Below are positions 1 through 7,112 of a stretch of 7,419 bases of DNA, piece after piece. Under the pieces are notes generated by a model, which saw only the letters and a list, made by a program, of their open reading frames with translations, had not been told where the DNA came from and searched no databases. This DNA comes from Flavobacteriales bacterium (GTDB lineage: Bacteria; Bacteroidota; Bacteroidia; Flavobacteriales; BACL11). The stretch is from positions 35,395-42,813 of the forward strand of contig PAKE01000036.1 of NCBI GenBank assembly GCA_002710495.1, read 5' to 3'. Position 1 is the stretch's first letter; the number at the start of each line of letters is the position of its first letter. The position numbers and the translations under genes were made by a program.

Positions 1-188
1 CTTTCCCCAAATTCGGATTTAAAATCTTCATAATCAATATATGTTTGATCATCCGAAGGGAGGATTTTCGCAACCTCATAAGATAGTTTTACATCTTTTG
101 CAAATTGTAACATTAAAGTAACAATTCCTATAAATAGAATGAGTATAAGAAATCTACCTTTTAAAATTATGTCGGATATTTTTGGCAT
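1..188 (-). CDS. RND/MMPL-superfamily membrane exporter, N-terminal fragment (cut by window edge)
   Basis: The ATG at 188-186 opens a frame that stays open for 62 codons to the window edge, so only the N-terminus is present. It begins MPKISDIILKGR, followed by a hydrophobic segment at about residues 13-30 (FLILILFIGIVTLMLQF), then a soluble stretch ending LPSDDQTYIDYEDFKSEFGE. A first membrane helix followed by a 'lP.dd....dy..F...FGe' block is the usual start of the large RND-superfamily exporters (MMPL/Patched-like) of flavobacteria, which move lipids or hydrophobic compounds across the inner membrane using the proton gradient. The substrate cannot be told. No in-frame start exists between this ATG and an upstream in-frame stop. 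It lies 62 bases after frr with no terminator or TAnnTTTG element between, so co-transcription with pyrH-frr is likely. Family call is from the N-terminus only. Confidence 0.65.
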   Translation of the reverse strand, partial: MPKISDIILKGRFLILILFIGIVTLMLQFAKDVKLSYEVAKILPSDDQTYIDYEDFKSEFGE

Positions 189-250
189 TTTGTGGTATAG
201 TGAATGAAAGGGAATATGAAAATCCTCATTCTTTAATATTCAGGAGAGTC

Positions 251-814
251 CTAAATAGTCATTACATCTTTTTCTTTATCATTAAAATGTTTCTCTATAA
301 CTACAATAAATTTATCTGTTAAATCTTGCACGCTAGATTCAGCATCTCTTGCCATATCTTCAGATAAACCATCTTTAGCTAATTTTTTGACTTCTTCATT
401 AGATCTTTGTCTAGCATTTCTAATACTAACCTTACAATTTTCTGTTTCCAATTTTACTTGTTTTACTAATTCTTTACGTCTTTCTTCAGTAAGTGCAGGA
501 ACGTTTATAATAATTAAATCTCCATTATTCATTGGATTTAATCCTAAATTTGCTTCTACAATTGCTTTCTCAATATCTCCGATTATACTTTTATCAAATG
601 GTTGTATAGAAATAGTTTGAGAATCTGGAGTATTTATATTTGCCATCTGAGCAAGTGGAGTTATTGCTCCATAATAATCAACTTTTACAGCTGATAACAT
701 TTGAGGGGAAGCTTTTCCGGCTCTAATTTTTGAAAGAACACTCTCTAATCGAGAAATAGATTCTTTCATTTGCTCTTCAGCAAGATCTAAAATTAATTCT
801 ATCTCTTCATTCAT
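251..814 (-). CDS. frr: Ribosome recycling factor (RRF)
   Basis: RRF is a cytoplasmic protein that, with EF-G and IF3, splits the post-termination ribosome so that subunits can be reused. The 187 residues match the family length of about 185. Visible signatures are KIRAGKASP (29-37) with VDYYGAITPLAQMANI (45-60), which belong to the hinge and domain II region, then NNGDLIIINVPALTEERRKELVK (97-119) and the domain I helix SIRNARQRSNEEVKKL (130-145). Arg132 falls where the functionally important arginine of the E. coli protein lies. The start ATG (814-812) is only 4 bases after the pyrH stop, indicating translational coupling. The pyrH-frr pair is a widely conserved bacterial arrangement. Identification is secure. 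Confidence 0.97.
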   Translation of the reverse strand: MNEEIELILDLAEEQMKESISRLESVLSKIRAGKASPQMLSAVKVDYYGAITPLAQMANINTPDSQTISIQPFDKSIIGDIEKAIVEANLGLNPMNNGDLIIINVPALTEERRKELVKQVKLETENCKVSIRNARQRSNEEVKKLAKDGLSEDMARDAESSVQDLTDKFIVVIEKHFNDKEKDVMTI

Positions 815-818
815 AATA

Positions 819-1526
819 TTAAAATTTTACAAGTGTTCCAATATTTTCACCATTACAAATCTTTTGCAGATTTCCTTCTGTGTTCATATTAAATACTTTT
901 ATGGGTAAATTGTTTTCTTTACATAATGTGAAGGCTGTTAAATCCATCACATTTAACTCTTTCTGAAACACCTCATCAAAAGTGATAGTTTCATACATAG
1001 TAGCAGTAGAATCTTTTTCTGGATCAGCAGTAAAAATTCCATTTACTCTAGTTCCTTTCAGTATTACATCCGCCTCAATTTCGATAGCTCTAAGTGTAGC
1101 AGCTGTATCTGTAGTAAAATACGGATTTCCTGTACCCCCTCCAAAAATTACAACTCTACCTTTATATAAATGGCGAGTCGCTTTTCTTCTAATAAAAGGT
1201 TCGGCAACTTGTTCCATTCTAATTGCAGTTAAAAGCCTTGTTTGCACCTCTAAAGATTCTAACGCTGATTGAAGAGCCATACCGTTTATTATTGTTGCTA
1301 ACATACCCATATAGTCTCCCTGTACCCTGTCAAAACCAGCTCCCTCCGATTGTATTCCTCTATAAATATTTCCTCCACCAATCACAACTGCAACCTGGAT
1401 TCCTTGATCTACAATTTGCTTTATTTCTTTTGCATAATCAGAAAGTCTATCGGAGTCAATACCATAATTCTGATCTCCCATCAACGCTTCTCCACTTAGT
1501 TTAAGAAGTATTCTATTATATTTCAT
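819..1526 (-). CDS. pyrH: UMP kinase (uridylate kinase)
   Basis: This enzyme phosphorylates UMP to UDP with ATP in the cytoplasm, the step feeding all pyrimidine nucleotide synthesis; bacterial PyrH is a hexamer of the amino-acid-kinase fold, unlike eukaryotic UMP/CMP kinase. The 235 residues are the normal length. Motifs in order: [10 protein letters not shown] (6-15) with Lys9 at the phosphate site, the [11 protein letters not shown] loop (47-57), GDYMGMLAT (70-78) with the UMP-binding Asp71, [15 protein letters not shown] (129-143), and the nucleotide-binding [11 protein letters not shown] (162-172). The usual E. coli-type operon would place it directly after tsf, but here a terminator (1591-1619) lies between them and a Bacteroidota -7 element (1547-1554) lies 20 bases before the start. 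It therefore probably has its own transcript with frr. The start [15 protein letters not shown] is at the standard place. Confidence 0.97.
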   Translation of the reverse strand: MKYNRILLKLSGEALMGDQNYGIDSDRLSDYAKEIKQIVDQGIQVAVVIGGGNIYRGIQSEGAGFDRVQGDYMGMLATIINGMALQSALESLEVQTRLLTAIRMEQVAEPFIRRKATRHLYKGRVVIFGGGTGNPYFTTDTAATLRAIEIEADVILKGTRVNGIFTADPEKDSTATMYETITFDEVFQKELNVMDLTAFTLCKENNLPIKVFNMNTEGNLQKICNGENIGTLVKF

Positions 1527-1546
1527 AAGGTGATAAAAAAGTTGCC

Positions 1547-1554
1547 CAAATATA
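1547..1554 (-). promoter_or_regulatory. Candidate pyrH promoter (-7 element TATATTTG)
   Basis: On the minus strand 1554-1547 reads TATATTTG, an exact fit to the Bacteroidota -7 consensus TAnnTTTG, with its 3' end 20 bases before the pyrH ATG and downstream of the tsf terminator. The -33 partner is weak: TTTC-like bases lie about 19 bases upstream (1578-1575), and the better TTTTG at 1589-1585 is too distant. Position after a terminator supports a real promoter; the weak -33 box and the AT-rich context lower confidence. Confidence 0.55.
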
Positions 1555-1590
1555 AGTAATTCTAAAAAAATGTAGAAATATTTTCAAAAT

Positions 1591-1619
1591 AAAAAAACCA
1601 CCTTAAAAGAGTGGTTTTT
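1591..1619 (-). terminator. Rho-independent terminator of the rplM-rpsI-rpsB-tsf unit
   Basis: The arms AAAAACCAC (1593-1601) and GTGGTTTTT (1611-1619) are perfect complements, with a 9-base loop. Read on the minus strand the hairpin runs into seven T residues (1597-1591) and begins 24 bases after the tsf stop. The GC part of the stem is only four pairs, but the flanking A and T runs make it a standard AT-rich terminator. Because the right arm also ends in T on the plus strand it could work in both directions, though no plus-strand gene approaches it. Confidence 0.85.
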
Positions 1620-1643
1620 AAATGTCTATATTTATCTAAGAGT

Positions 1644-2609
1644 TTACCCTAAAGATACTCTTTTAAAACTACTTACATTAACATCTCCATAGCTGCTAAT
1701 GTAATCAGCAACTCTTTTACTTTCATCCTTAATAAAGTTCTGATCTAACAAACATTGCTCCTGATCTAAGGTAGTGTTGTCAGAAATAAATCTATCCATT
1801 TTTCCTGGAACAATCTTATCCCAAATCTGTTCGGGCTTTCCTTCTGATTTTAACTGATCTTCAATTTCAGATTTCGCTTCTGACATTACTTCATCTGTAA
1901 GTTGTGACATTGAAATATACTTAGGAACATTTTTTAATGTTTTCCCTAATCTTCCTAATTCTATGTTATCTTTTTCAATTACAGCTATTCTTGCTTCAGT
2001 TTCATTAGCAACAAATTCATCATCAAAATCTTTATAGGATAAAGTTGTAGCTCCCATTGACGCTACTTGCATTGCTAAATCTTTAGCTAAAACATCCGTA
2101 TTGTCAACTGAATTATTAAGACCTACTAAAACAGCAATTTTAACTCCATGGGTATAAGAACCTACATAATTTGCCTCCACTCTTTCGAAAGATGAAATAT
2201 CTAATTTTTCACCAATAACCCCTGTTTGTTCAATTAATTTATCTGCTACAGTAATACCCCCAAAATCAGATGACATAAATGAATCTTTATTAGTGTGATT
2301 TAAAGCAATATCTGCAAACTGACCAGCTAAATTTTTAAAAGAATCATTTTTAGCTACAAAGTCTGTTTCACACGCTAAAACAATTGCAATACCAGCAGTA
2401 CTGTCTGAATTAATTCTTGTAATAGCTACTCCTTCTGAGGCGTTTCTATCTGCTCTTTTAGCCGCAACTTTCTGCCCTTTCTTTCTAAGTACATCAATAG
2501 CTGCATCAAAATCTCCATTAGCTTCTACCAATGCTAATTTACAATCCATCATTCCTGCGCCCGTTTGTTTTCTTAATGTAGCTACATCAGCTGCTTTAAT
2601 ATCTGCCAT
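1644..2609 (-). CDS. tsf: Translation elongation factor Ts (EF-Ts)
   Basis: EF-Ts is the cytoplasmic nucleotide exchange factor that releases GDP from EF-Tu. The N-terminal UBA-like domain is clear (VATLRKQTGAGMMDCKLAL, residues 9-27), followed by the EF-Tu-contacting motif TDFVAKN (82-88) and the core strand block YVGSYTHGVKIAVLVGL (148-164). At 321 residues it is longer than the 283-residue E. coli protein: roughly residues 188-238 form an insertion, including LGKTLKNVPKYISMSQ, before the segment GKPEQIWDKIVPGKMDRF (257-274). As I recall, flavobacterial EF-Ts proteins carry this insertion as a rule, so I read it as a lineage trait. It starts 11 bases after the rpsB stop and is the last gene before the terminator at 1591-1619. 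Confidence 0.97.
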   Translation of the reverse strand: MADIKAADVATLRKQTGAGMMDCKLALVEANGDFDAAIDVLRKKGQKVAAKRADRNASEGVAITRINSDSTAGIAIVLACETDFVAKNDSFKNLAGQFADIALNHTNKDSFMSSDFGGITVADKLIEQTGVIGEKLDISSFERVEANYVGSYTHGVKIAVLVGLNNSVDNTDVLAKDLAMQVASMGATTLSYKDFDDEFVANETEARIAVIEKDNIELGRLGKTLKNVPKYISMSQLTDEVMSEAKSEIEDQLKSEGKPEQIWDKIVPGKMDRFISDNTTLDQEQCLLDQNFIKDESKRVADYISSYGDVNVSSFKRVSLG

Positions 2610-2620
2610 TTTCGTCTTTA

Positions 2621-3400
2621 TTATTCTGTTTTTGCTTCTTTTTTCTTTTCAACAACTTTTTCCTCAACAGCTTTCTTTTCTGCTTTTTGCTTTGCTTTCT
2701 CAGCTATCGCTTGATCTCTATCAGCTAATCCTTCTTTTACAGCATCAGTTACCGTTTCCATAATTTTTCTAATTGATTTTGAAGAATCATCATTTGAAGG
2801 AATAGGGTAAGTAATTAAATTAGGATTTGAATTAGTATCTACCATAGCAATAGTAGGAATACCAAGTTTCCCAGATTCAGCCACAGCAATATGTTCTTTA
2901 TTAATATCTACAATGAAGATTGCTGATGGCATTCTATTCATTTTTGCAATACTCCCTAAATTTCTTTCTAACTTTTCTCTAGTTCTAGAAATTTGCAATC
3001 TTTCTCTTTTAGATAAAGTGTCTAAAGTTCCATCAACTCCCATTTTATCAATCGTTTCCATTTTTTTGATGGATTTTCTGATGGTAGCAAAATTAGTTAA
3101 CAAACCTCCAGGCCATCTTTCAGTTATATAAGGCATGTTAACCGATTTTGCATATTCAGCAACAATATTTTTAGCTTGTTTTTTGGTAGCAACGAATAAT
3201 ATGTTTCTCCCAGATTTTACAATTTGTTTCATTGCAGCAGCAGCTTCATCAAGCATGCTAACCGTTTTGTTTAAATCAATAATATAGATTCCATTTCTCT
3301 CCATGAATACGTAAGGAGTCATTCCTGGATTCCATTTCTTTTTGAGGTGACCAAAATGCACACCTGCTTCTAATAATTCTTTGAAGTTTGTTCTTGACAT
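2621..3400 (-). CDS. rpsB: 30S ribosomal protein S2 (uS2)
   Basis: S2 binds late to the head-body junction of the 30S subunit and is needed for S1 binding in many bacteria. The protein starts MSRTNFKELLEAGVHFGHL and shows the S2 landmarks KKWNPGMTPYVFMERNGIYIIDL (21-43), FVATKKQAK (69-77), ITERWPGGLLTNFATIRKS (92-110) and the IFIVDINKEHIAVAES / GIPTIAMVDTNSNP blocks (161-193). I chose the ATG at 3400-3398, giving 259 residues, because the S2 family begins with the 'KELLEAGVHFGH' segment; an in-frame TTG at 3427 would add nine basic residues and would sit inside a predicted hairpin. The last ~30 residues are a Lys/Glu/Ala-rich tail (from about AIAEKAKQKAEKK), common in this phylum and probably disordered. 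It is preceded by a 96-base gap with structured RNA potential. Confidence 0.97.
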   Translation of the reverse strand: MSRTNFKELLEAGVHFGHLKKKWNPGMTPYVFMERNGIYIIDLNKTVSMLDEAAAAMKQIVKSGRNILFVATKKQAKNIVAEYAKSVNMPYITERWPGGLLTNFATIRKSIKKMETIDKMGVDGTLDTLSKRERLQISRTREKLERNLGSIAKMNRMPSAIFIVDINKEHIAVAESGKLGIPTIAMVDTNSNPNLITYPIPSNDDSSKSIRKIMETVTDAVKEGLADRDQAIAEKAKQKAEKKAVEEKVVEKKKEAKTE

Positions 3401-3425
3401 GTTTACTTTCTTTTTTGGTTTAATC

Positions 3426-3477
3426 AACTAATTGGTAGAAGTTGTTTTTACTTGTCCTATTAGTTTAGATGCTAAAC
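3426..3477 (-). promoter_or_regulatory. Candidate structured leader before rpsB (possible S2 autoregulatory element)
   Basis: Within the 96-base rpsI-rpsB gap the minus-strand RNA can form two hairpins. The first is GUUUAG/CUAAAC with a CAU loop (3477-3463). The second pairs AACUAAU (3465-3459) with AUUAGUU (3432-3426), then after one A-A mismatch GG (3457-3456) with CC (3435-3434), then AAGU (3453-3450) with ACUU (3442-3439) around a 7-base loop. The two share bases 3463-3465, so they compete. The larger hairpin ends 25 bases before the rpsB ATG. No TAnnTTTG promoter lies in this gap, so the RNA would be part of the operon transcript. Ribosomal protein operons often hold autoregulatory leaders at such places; that role here is inference from position and fold only. 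Confidence 0.4.
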
Positions 3478-3496
3478 ATTGATTAATAATATAATT

Positions 3497-3883
3497 TTAT
3501 CTTTTAACCCACTGGAATTTCTTCCTTGCTTTCTTCTGTCCTGGTTTCTTTCTTTCCACCACTCTTGGATCTCGTGTAAGTAATCCTTCTGCCTTTAATG
3601 ATGGTCTATTTTCAATATCAATTTCGCAAAGAGAACGAGCAATAGCTAATTTGATAGCGTCTGCTTGTCCGTTAATTCCTCCTCCATTTACACTTACTTT
3701 AATATCGAACTTCCCTTCTTGTTCAACAACTTTAAATGGTTGATTTAATTTATATTGAAGTGTTTCTAACGGAAAATATTCTTTATAATCTTTCCCATTT
3801 ATAACAATATTACCCTTACCTTTTGTTACATAAATTCTTGCAACAGACGCTTTTCTTCTTCCTATAGTATGAACTGTTTCCAT
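3497..3883 (-). CDS. rpsI: 30S ribosomal protein S9 (uS9)
   Basis: S9 belongs to the head of the 30S subunit, and its C-terminal tail reaches the anticodon loop of P-site tRNA. The 128-residue protein is full length: the start block METVHTIGRRKASVARIYV carries the conserved GRRKxSVAR motif (8-16), the middle shows VSVNGGGINGQADAIKLAIAR (63-83), and the C-terminus LLTRDPRVVERKKPGQKKARK (101-121) ends in FQWVKR. The final Lys-Arg of the tail, which touches tRNA, is present; the common FQFSKR ending is here FQWVKR, a mild variation. It begins one base after the rplM stop, so the L13-S9 pair is tightly coupled, as in nearly all bacteria. Confidence 0.98.
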   Translation of the reverse strand: METVHTIGRRKASVARIYVTKGKGNIVINGKDYKEYFPLETLQYKLNQPFKVVEQEGKFDIKVSVNGGGINGQADAIKLAIARSLCEIDIENRPSLKAEGLLTRDPRVVERKKPGQKKARKKFQWVKR

Positions 3884-3884
3884 A

Positions 3885-4340
3885 TTACTTAAAATCGTTT
3901 AAGTTAATTAATGTTGGTTTCTGAGCCTCTTGATCGTGATCAGTGCCTGTGTAAATATAAAGGTTTTTAAGAATAGATGCTCCTAATTTGTTTTTAGGAA
4001 GCATACCTCTAACTGCATGTTTCACTAAAGATGTACCATCTTTTTCTAACATTTGAATTGGAGTAATTCTTTTTTGACCACCGGGGTAACCGGTATGGCT
4101 AAAGATTTCTCTGTTTTCCATTTTTTTCCCTGTCATCATTGCTTTATCAGCATTAATAACAATTACATAATCACCACAATCTGCATGAGGAGTAAAATTT
4201 GTTTTGTGTTTTCCTCTTAAAATCATAGCGATTTTGGAAGACATCCTACCTAAAATTTGATTCTCAGCATCTACGATAAACCACTCTTTGTTGGCTGTTT
4301 CTTTATTAGATGATAATGTTTTATAACTTAATGTATCCAC
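3885..4340 (-). CDS. rplM: 50S ribosomal protein L13 (uL13)
   Basis: L13 is an early-assembling 50S protein bound to 23S rRNA. The protein of 151 residues begins MDTLSYKTLS, and shows NKEWFIVDAENQILGRMSSKIA (17-38), LRGKHKTNFTPHADCGDYVIVINA (41-64), the signature HTGYPGG (82-88) and GMLPKNKLG (112-120). The start codon is GTG at 4340-4338: an in-frame TAA lies only five codons upstream and no ATG intervenes, and the first internal Met is far inside the conserved domain, so GTG is forced. It is the first gene of the rplM-rpsI-rpsB-tsf unit, with a promoter at 4374-4406. Only about 30 bases separate that promoter from the start codon, leaving little room for a structured L13 leader. Confidence 0.98.
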   Translation of the reverse strand: MDTLSYKTLSSNKETANKEWFIVDAENQILGRMSSKIAMILRGKHKTNFTPHADCGDYVIVINADKAMMTGKKMENREIFSHTGYPGGQKRITPIQMLEKDGTSLVKHAVRGMLPKNKLGASILKNLYIYTGTDHDQEAQKPTLINLNDFK

Positions 4341-4373
4341 AATATTTATTTTTTATCCTATTAAAAAGTTCTG

Positions 4374-4406
4374 CAAAAATACATTTATTTTTTTTCCTGC
4401 CTCAAA
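4374..4406 (-). promoter_or_regulatory. Promoter for rplM-rpsI-rpsB-tsf (TTTG-N21-TATTTTTG)
   Basis: On the minus strand 4381-4374 reads TATTTTTG, an exact match to the Bacteroidota -7 element TAnnTTTG, and TTTG at 4406-4403 supplies the -33 element with a 21-base spacer, within the 17-23 range described for flavobacteria. The -33 box starts 16 bases after the kbl stop codon. The expected transcription start is about 25-30 bases before the rplM GTG. Both boxes fit the consensus, which makes this one of the best promoters in the window. Confidence 0.75.
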
Positions 4407-4422
4407 ATTTTAACAATTTATC

Positions 4423-5613
4423 TTAATTAATTACTTTCATCTGTTTTCCTATCTTAGTAAAGGCATGTATTGCTTTATCTAAATCTGCTTTAGAATGTGC
4501 TGCGGAAATCTGAACTCTGATTCTAGCTTTCTCTTTTGGCACAACAGGAAAGAAAAATCCAATAACGTATATTCCTTCATGTAATAGTTGATTAGACATT
4601 TCTTGTGATAGTTTTGCATCATACAACATAACTGGAACAATAGGATGTACTCCTTCTTTTATATCAAAACCTGCAGATGTCATTTTTTCTCTGAAATACT
4701 GAGTATTTTTCTCTAATGCATCTCTCAAATGAGTAGAGTCCGAAAGTAAATCAATTACTTTAGAAGCCGCTCCAACAATAGAAGGAGCTAAAGAATTGGA
4801 AAATAAATACGGTCGAGATCTCTGACGAAGCATGTCAATAATTTCTTTTCTACCAGAAGTAAAACCTCCCATTGCACCACCAAGTGCTTTCCCTAAAGTA
4901 GAAGTAATAATATCTACTCTTCCCATAACTCCACAATATTCGTGGGTTCCTCTTCCTGTTTTTCCAATAAATCCTGTAGAATGAGAATCATCCACCATCA
5001 CAAGTGCATCATATTTTTCGGCTAAATCACAGATTTTATCCAATTGTGCCAAATAACCATCCATAGAGAAAACTCCATCGGTTACAATAACTCTATTTCT
5101 TTGCTCTTGTGAAAGCTTCAATTGATCTTCCAAACTTTCCATATCATTATTTTTATAACGGTATCTTTTTGCCTTACATAATCTGACACCATCAATAATA
5201 GAAGCATGATTCAATTCATCAGAAATAATTGCATCGTCTGCAGAAAAGAGAGGTTCAAAAACGCCCCCGTTCGCATCAAAAGCTGCTGCATATAAAATAG
5301 TCTCTTCTGTACCTAAAAAGGCAGATAATTTTTCCTCTAAAATTTTATGAATATCCTGCGTACCACAAATAAATCGAACGGAAGACATACCATAACCATG
5401 TGTATCCAAAGTATCTTTTGCAGCCTGAATCACTTCTGGATGAGAAGACAAACCTAAATAGTTGTTTGCACAAAAATTTAACACCTCCTCTCCTGTACTC
5501 ACTTTAATAAGTGCATCTTGAGGATTTGTAATTACTCTTTCGTCTTTATACAGACCTTCTTCTTTTATTTTTTGAAGCTCCTCTTGTAATTGAGATTGTA
5601 ATTTTCCGTACAT
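4423..5613 (-). CDS. kbl: Glycine C-acetyltransferase (2-amino-3-ketobutyrate CoA ligase)
   Basis: This PLP enzyme interconverts 2-amino-3-ketobutyrate plus CoA with glycine plus acetyl-CoA, the second step of threonine breakdown after threonine dehydrogenase. The 396 residues are the length of E. coli Kbl (398), and family features appear in order: [13 protein letters not shown] (47-59), [19 protein letters not shown] (75-93), [10 protein letters not shown] with the PLP-stacking His136, [12 protein letters not shown] with Asp208/Asp209 and His211 (206-217), and [15 protein letters not shown] with the Schiff-base Lys242 (237-251). It belongs to the alpha-oxoamine synthase family; the CoA-transferring relatives BioF, HemA and SPT are possible alternatives, but the FICGTQDIH and [10 protein letters not shown] blocks fit Kbl best. 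No threonine dehydrogenase gene is visible here. It has its own promoter and no clear terminator before rplM. Confidence 0.93.
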   Translation of the reverse strand: MYGKLQSQLQEELQKIKEEGLYKDERVITNPQDALIKVSTGEEVLNFCANNYLGLSSHPEVIQAAKDTLDTHGYGMSSVRFICGTQDIHKILEEKLSAFLGTEETILYAAAFDANGGVFEPLFSADDAIISDELNHASIIDGVRLCKAKRYRYKNNDMESLEDQLKLSQEQRNRVIVTDGVFSMDGYLAQLDKICDLAEKYDALVMVDDSHSTGFIGKTGRGTHEYCGVMGRVDIITSTLGKALGGAMGGFTSGRKEIIDMLRQRSRPYLFSNSLAPSIVGAASKVIDLLSDSTHLRDALEKNTQYFREKMTSAGFDIKEGVHPIVPVMLYDAKLSQEMSNQLLHEGIYVIGFFFPVVPKEKARIRVQISAAHSKADLDKAIHAFTKIGKQMKVIN

Positions 5614-5635
5614 AGTTTTATTTTATTTGGAAAAA

Positions 5636-5665
5636 CAAAAGTAAGCAATTAAAAAAGGAGGCAAA
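5636..5665 (-). promoter_or_regulatory. Candidate kbl promoter (TTTG-N18-TACTTTTG) overlapping the gdhA terminator
   Basis: The minus strand reads TACTTTTG at 5643-5636, an exact TAnnTTTG -7 element, 22 bases before the kbl ATG. The only suitable -33 box, TTTG at 5665-5662, lies 18 bases upstream and is made of the terminator loop plus the first base of its 3' arm. Spacing and both boxes fit the Bacteroidota consensus. Placement between a terminator and the next gene supports it. Confidence 0.65.
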
Positions 5666-5673
5666 AGCCTCCT
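5651..5673 (-). terminator. Rho-independent terminator of gdhA
   Basis: A perfect 7-bp stem AGGAGGC (minus 5673-5667) / GCCTCCT (5662-5656) closes a TTTT loop and, on the minus strand, is followed by a run of T (5656-5651). It begins 25 bases after the gdhA stop. With six of seven... five G-C pairs it is the most stable hairpin in this AT-rich window. Confidence 0.93.
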
Positions 5674-5698
5674 CTTATAATAATATATGTAAAAAACA

Positions 5699-7045
<1,347 letters not shown>

Positions 7046-7064
7046 TTAATTTATGTTTTCGTTT

Positions 7065-7076
7065 CAAAATATTTTG
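7065..7076. repeat. 12-base perfect palindrome at the gdhA transcription start region
   Basis: CAAAATATTTTG is a perfect inverted repeat with no spacer. It begins one base after the -7 element (7085-7078) and covers the position where transcription should start, which is where a repressor site would act. In such AT-rich DNA a palindrome of this length can also arise by chance, so an operator role is only a suggestion. Confidence 0.4.
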
Positions 7077-7077
7077 G

Positions 7078-7106
7078 CAAATGTAGAGTATTTTTTTAAT
7101 AACAAA
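7078..7106 (-). promoter_or_regulatory. Promoter for gdhA (TTTG-N17-TACATTTG)
   Basis: The minus strand shows TTTG at 7106-7103 and TACATTTG at 7085-7078, a full -33/-7 pair of the Bacteroidota type with a 17-base spacer. The -33 box lies six bases after the dprA stop codon. The -7 element ends 41 bases before the gdhA ATG, giving an untranslated leader of roughly 35 bases with no Shine-Dalgarno site. Confidence 0.75.
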
Positions 7107-7112
7107 TATTCT

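Noticed and set aside
212..241. Possible hairpin GAATAT/ATATTC between frr and the exporter gene, considered as a terminator
   Set aside because: The stem is six pairs, mostly A-T, with an 18-base loop, and no T run follows on the minus strand.
387..620. Plus-strand open frame of 77 codons opposite frr
   Set aside because: It is antisense to a strongly conserved gene, has no recognisable protein features beyond low-complexity hydrophobic residues, and mirrors the codon pattern of frr.
982..1504. Two plus-strand open frames opposite pyrH
   Set aside because: Both lie wholly inside pyrH on the other strand and encode no recognisable domain; they are shadows of the real gene.
1575..1590. AT-rich near-palindrome upstream of pyrH sharing ATATTTT with the gdhA palindrome
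   Set aside because: The shared part is short, the pyrH copy is not a perfect palindrome, and it lies far upstream of the -7 element; in DNA this AT-rich it is expected by chance.
2913..3131. Plus-strand open frame opposite rpsB
   Set aside because: It is antisense to conserved S2 sequence and has no family features or promoter.
3401..3427. TTG start at 3427 extending S2 by nine residues
   Set aside because: The added MIKPKKKVN is not part of the S2 family N-terminus, and the ATG at 3400 gives the standard start; the TTG also lies in the candidate leader hairpin.
4341..4370. A structured L13 leader upstream of rplM
   Set aside because: The promoter leaves only about 25-30 transcribed bases before the GTG, and they contain no hairpin.
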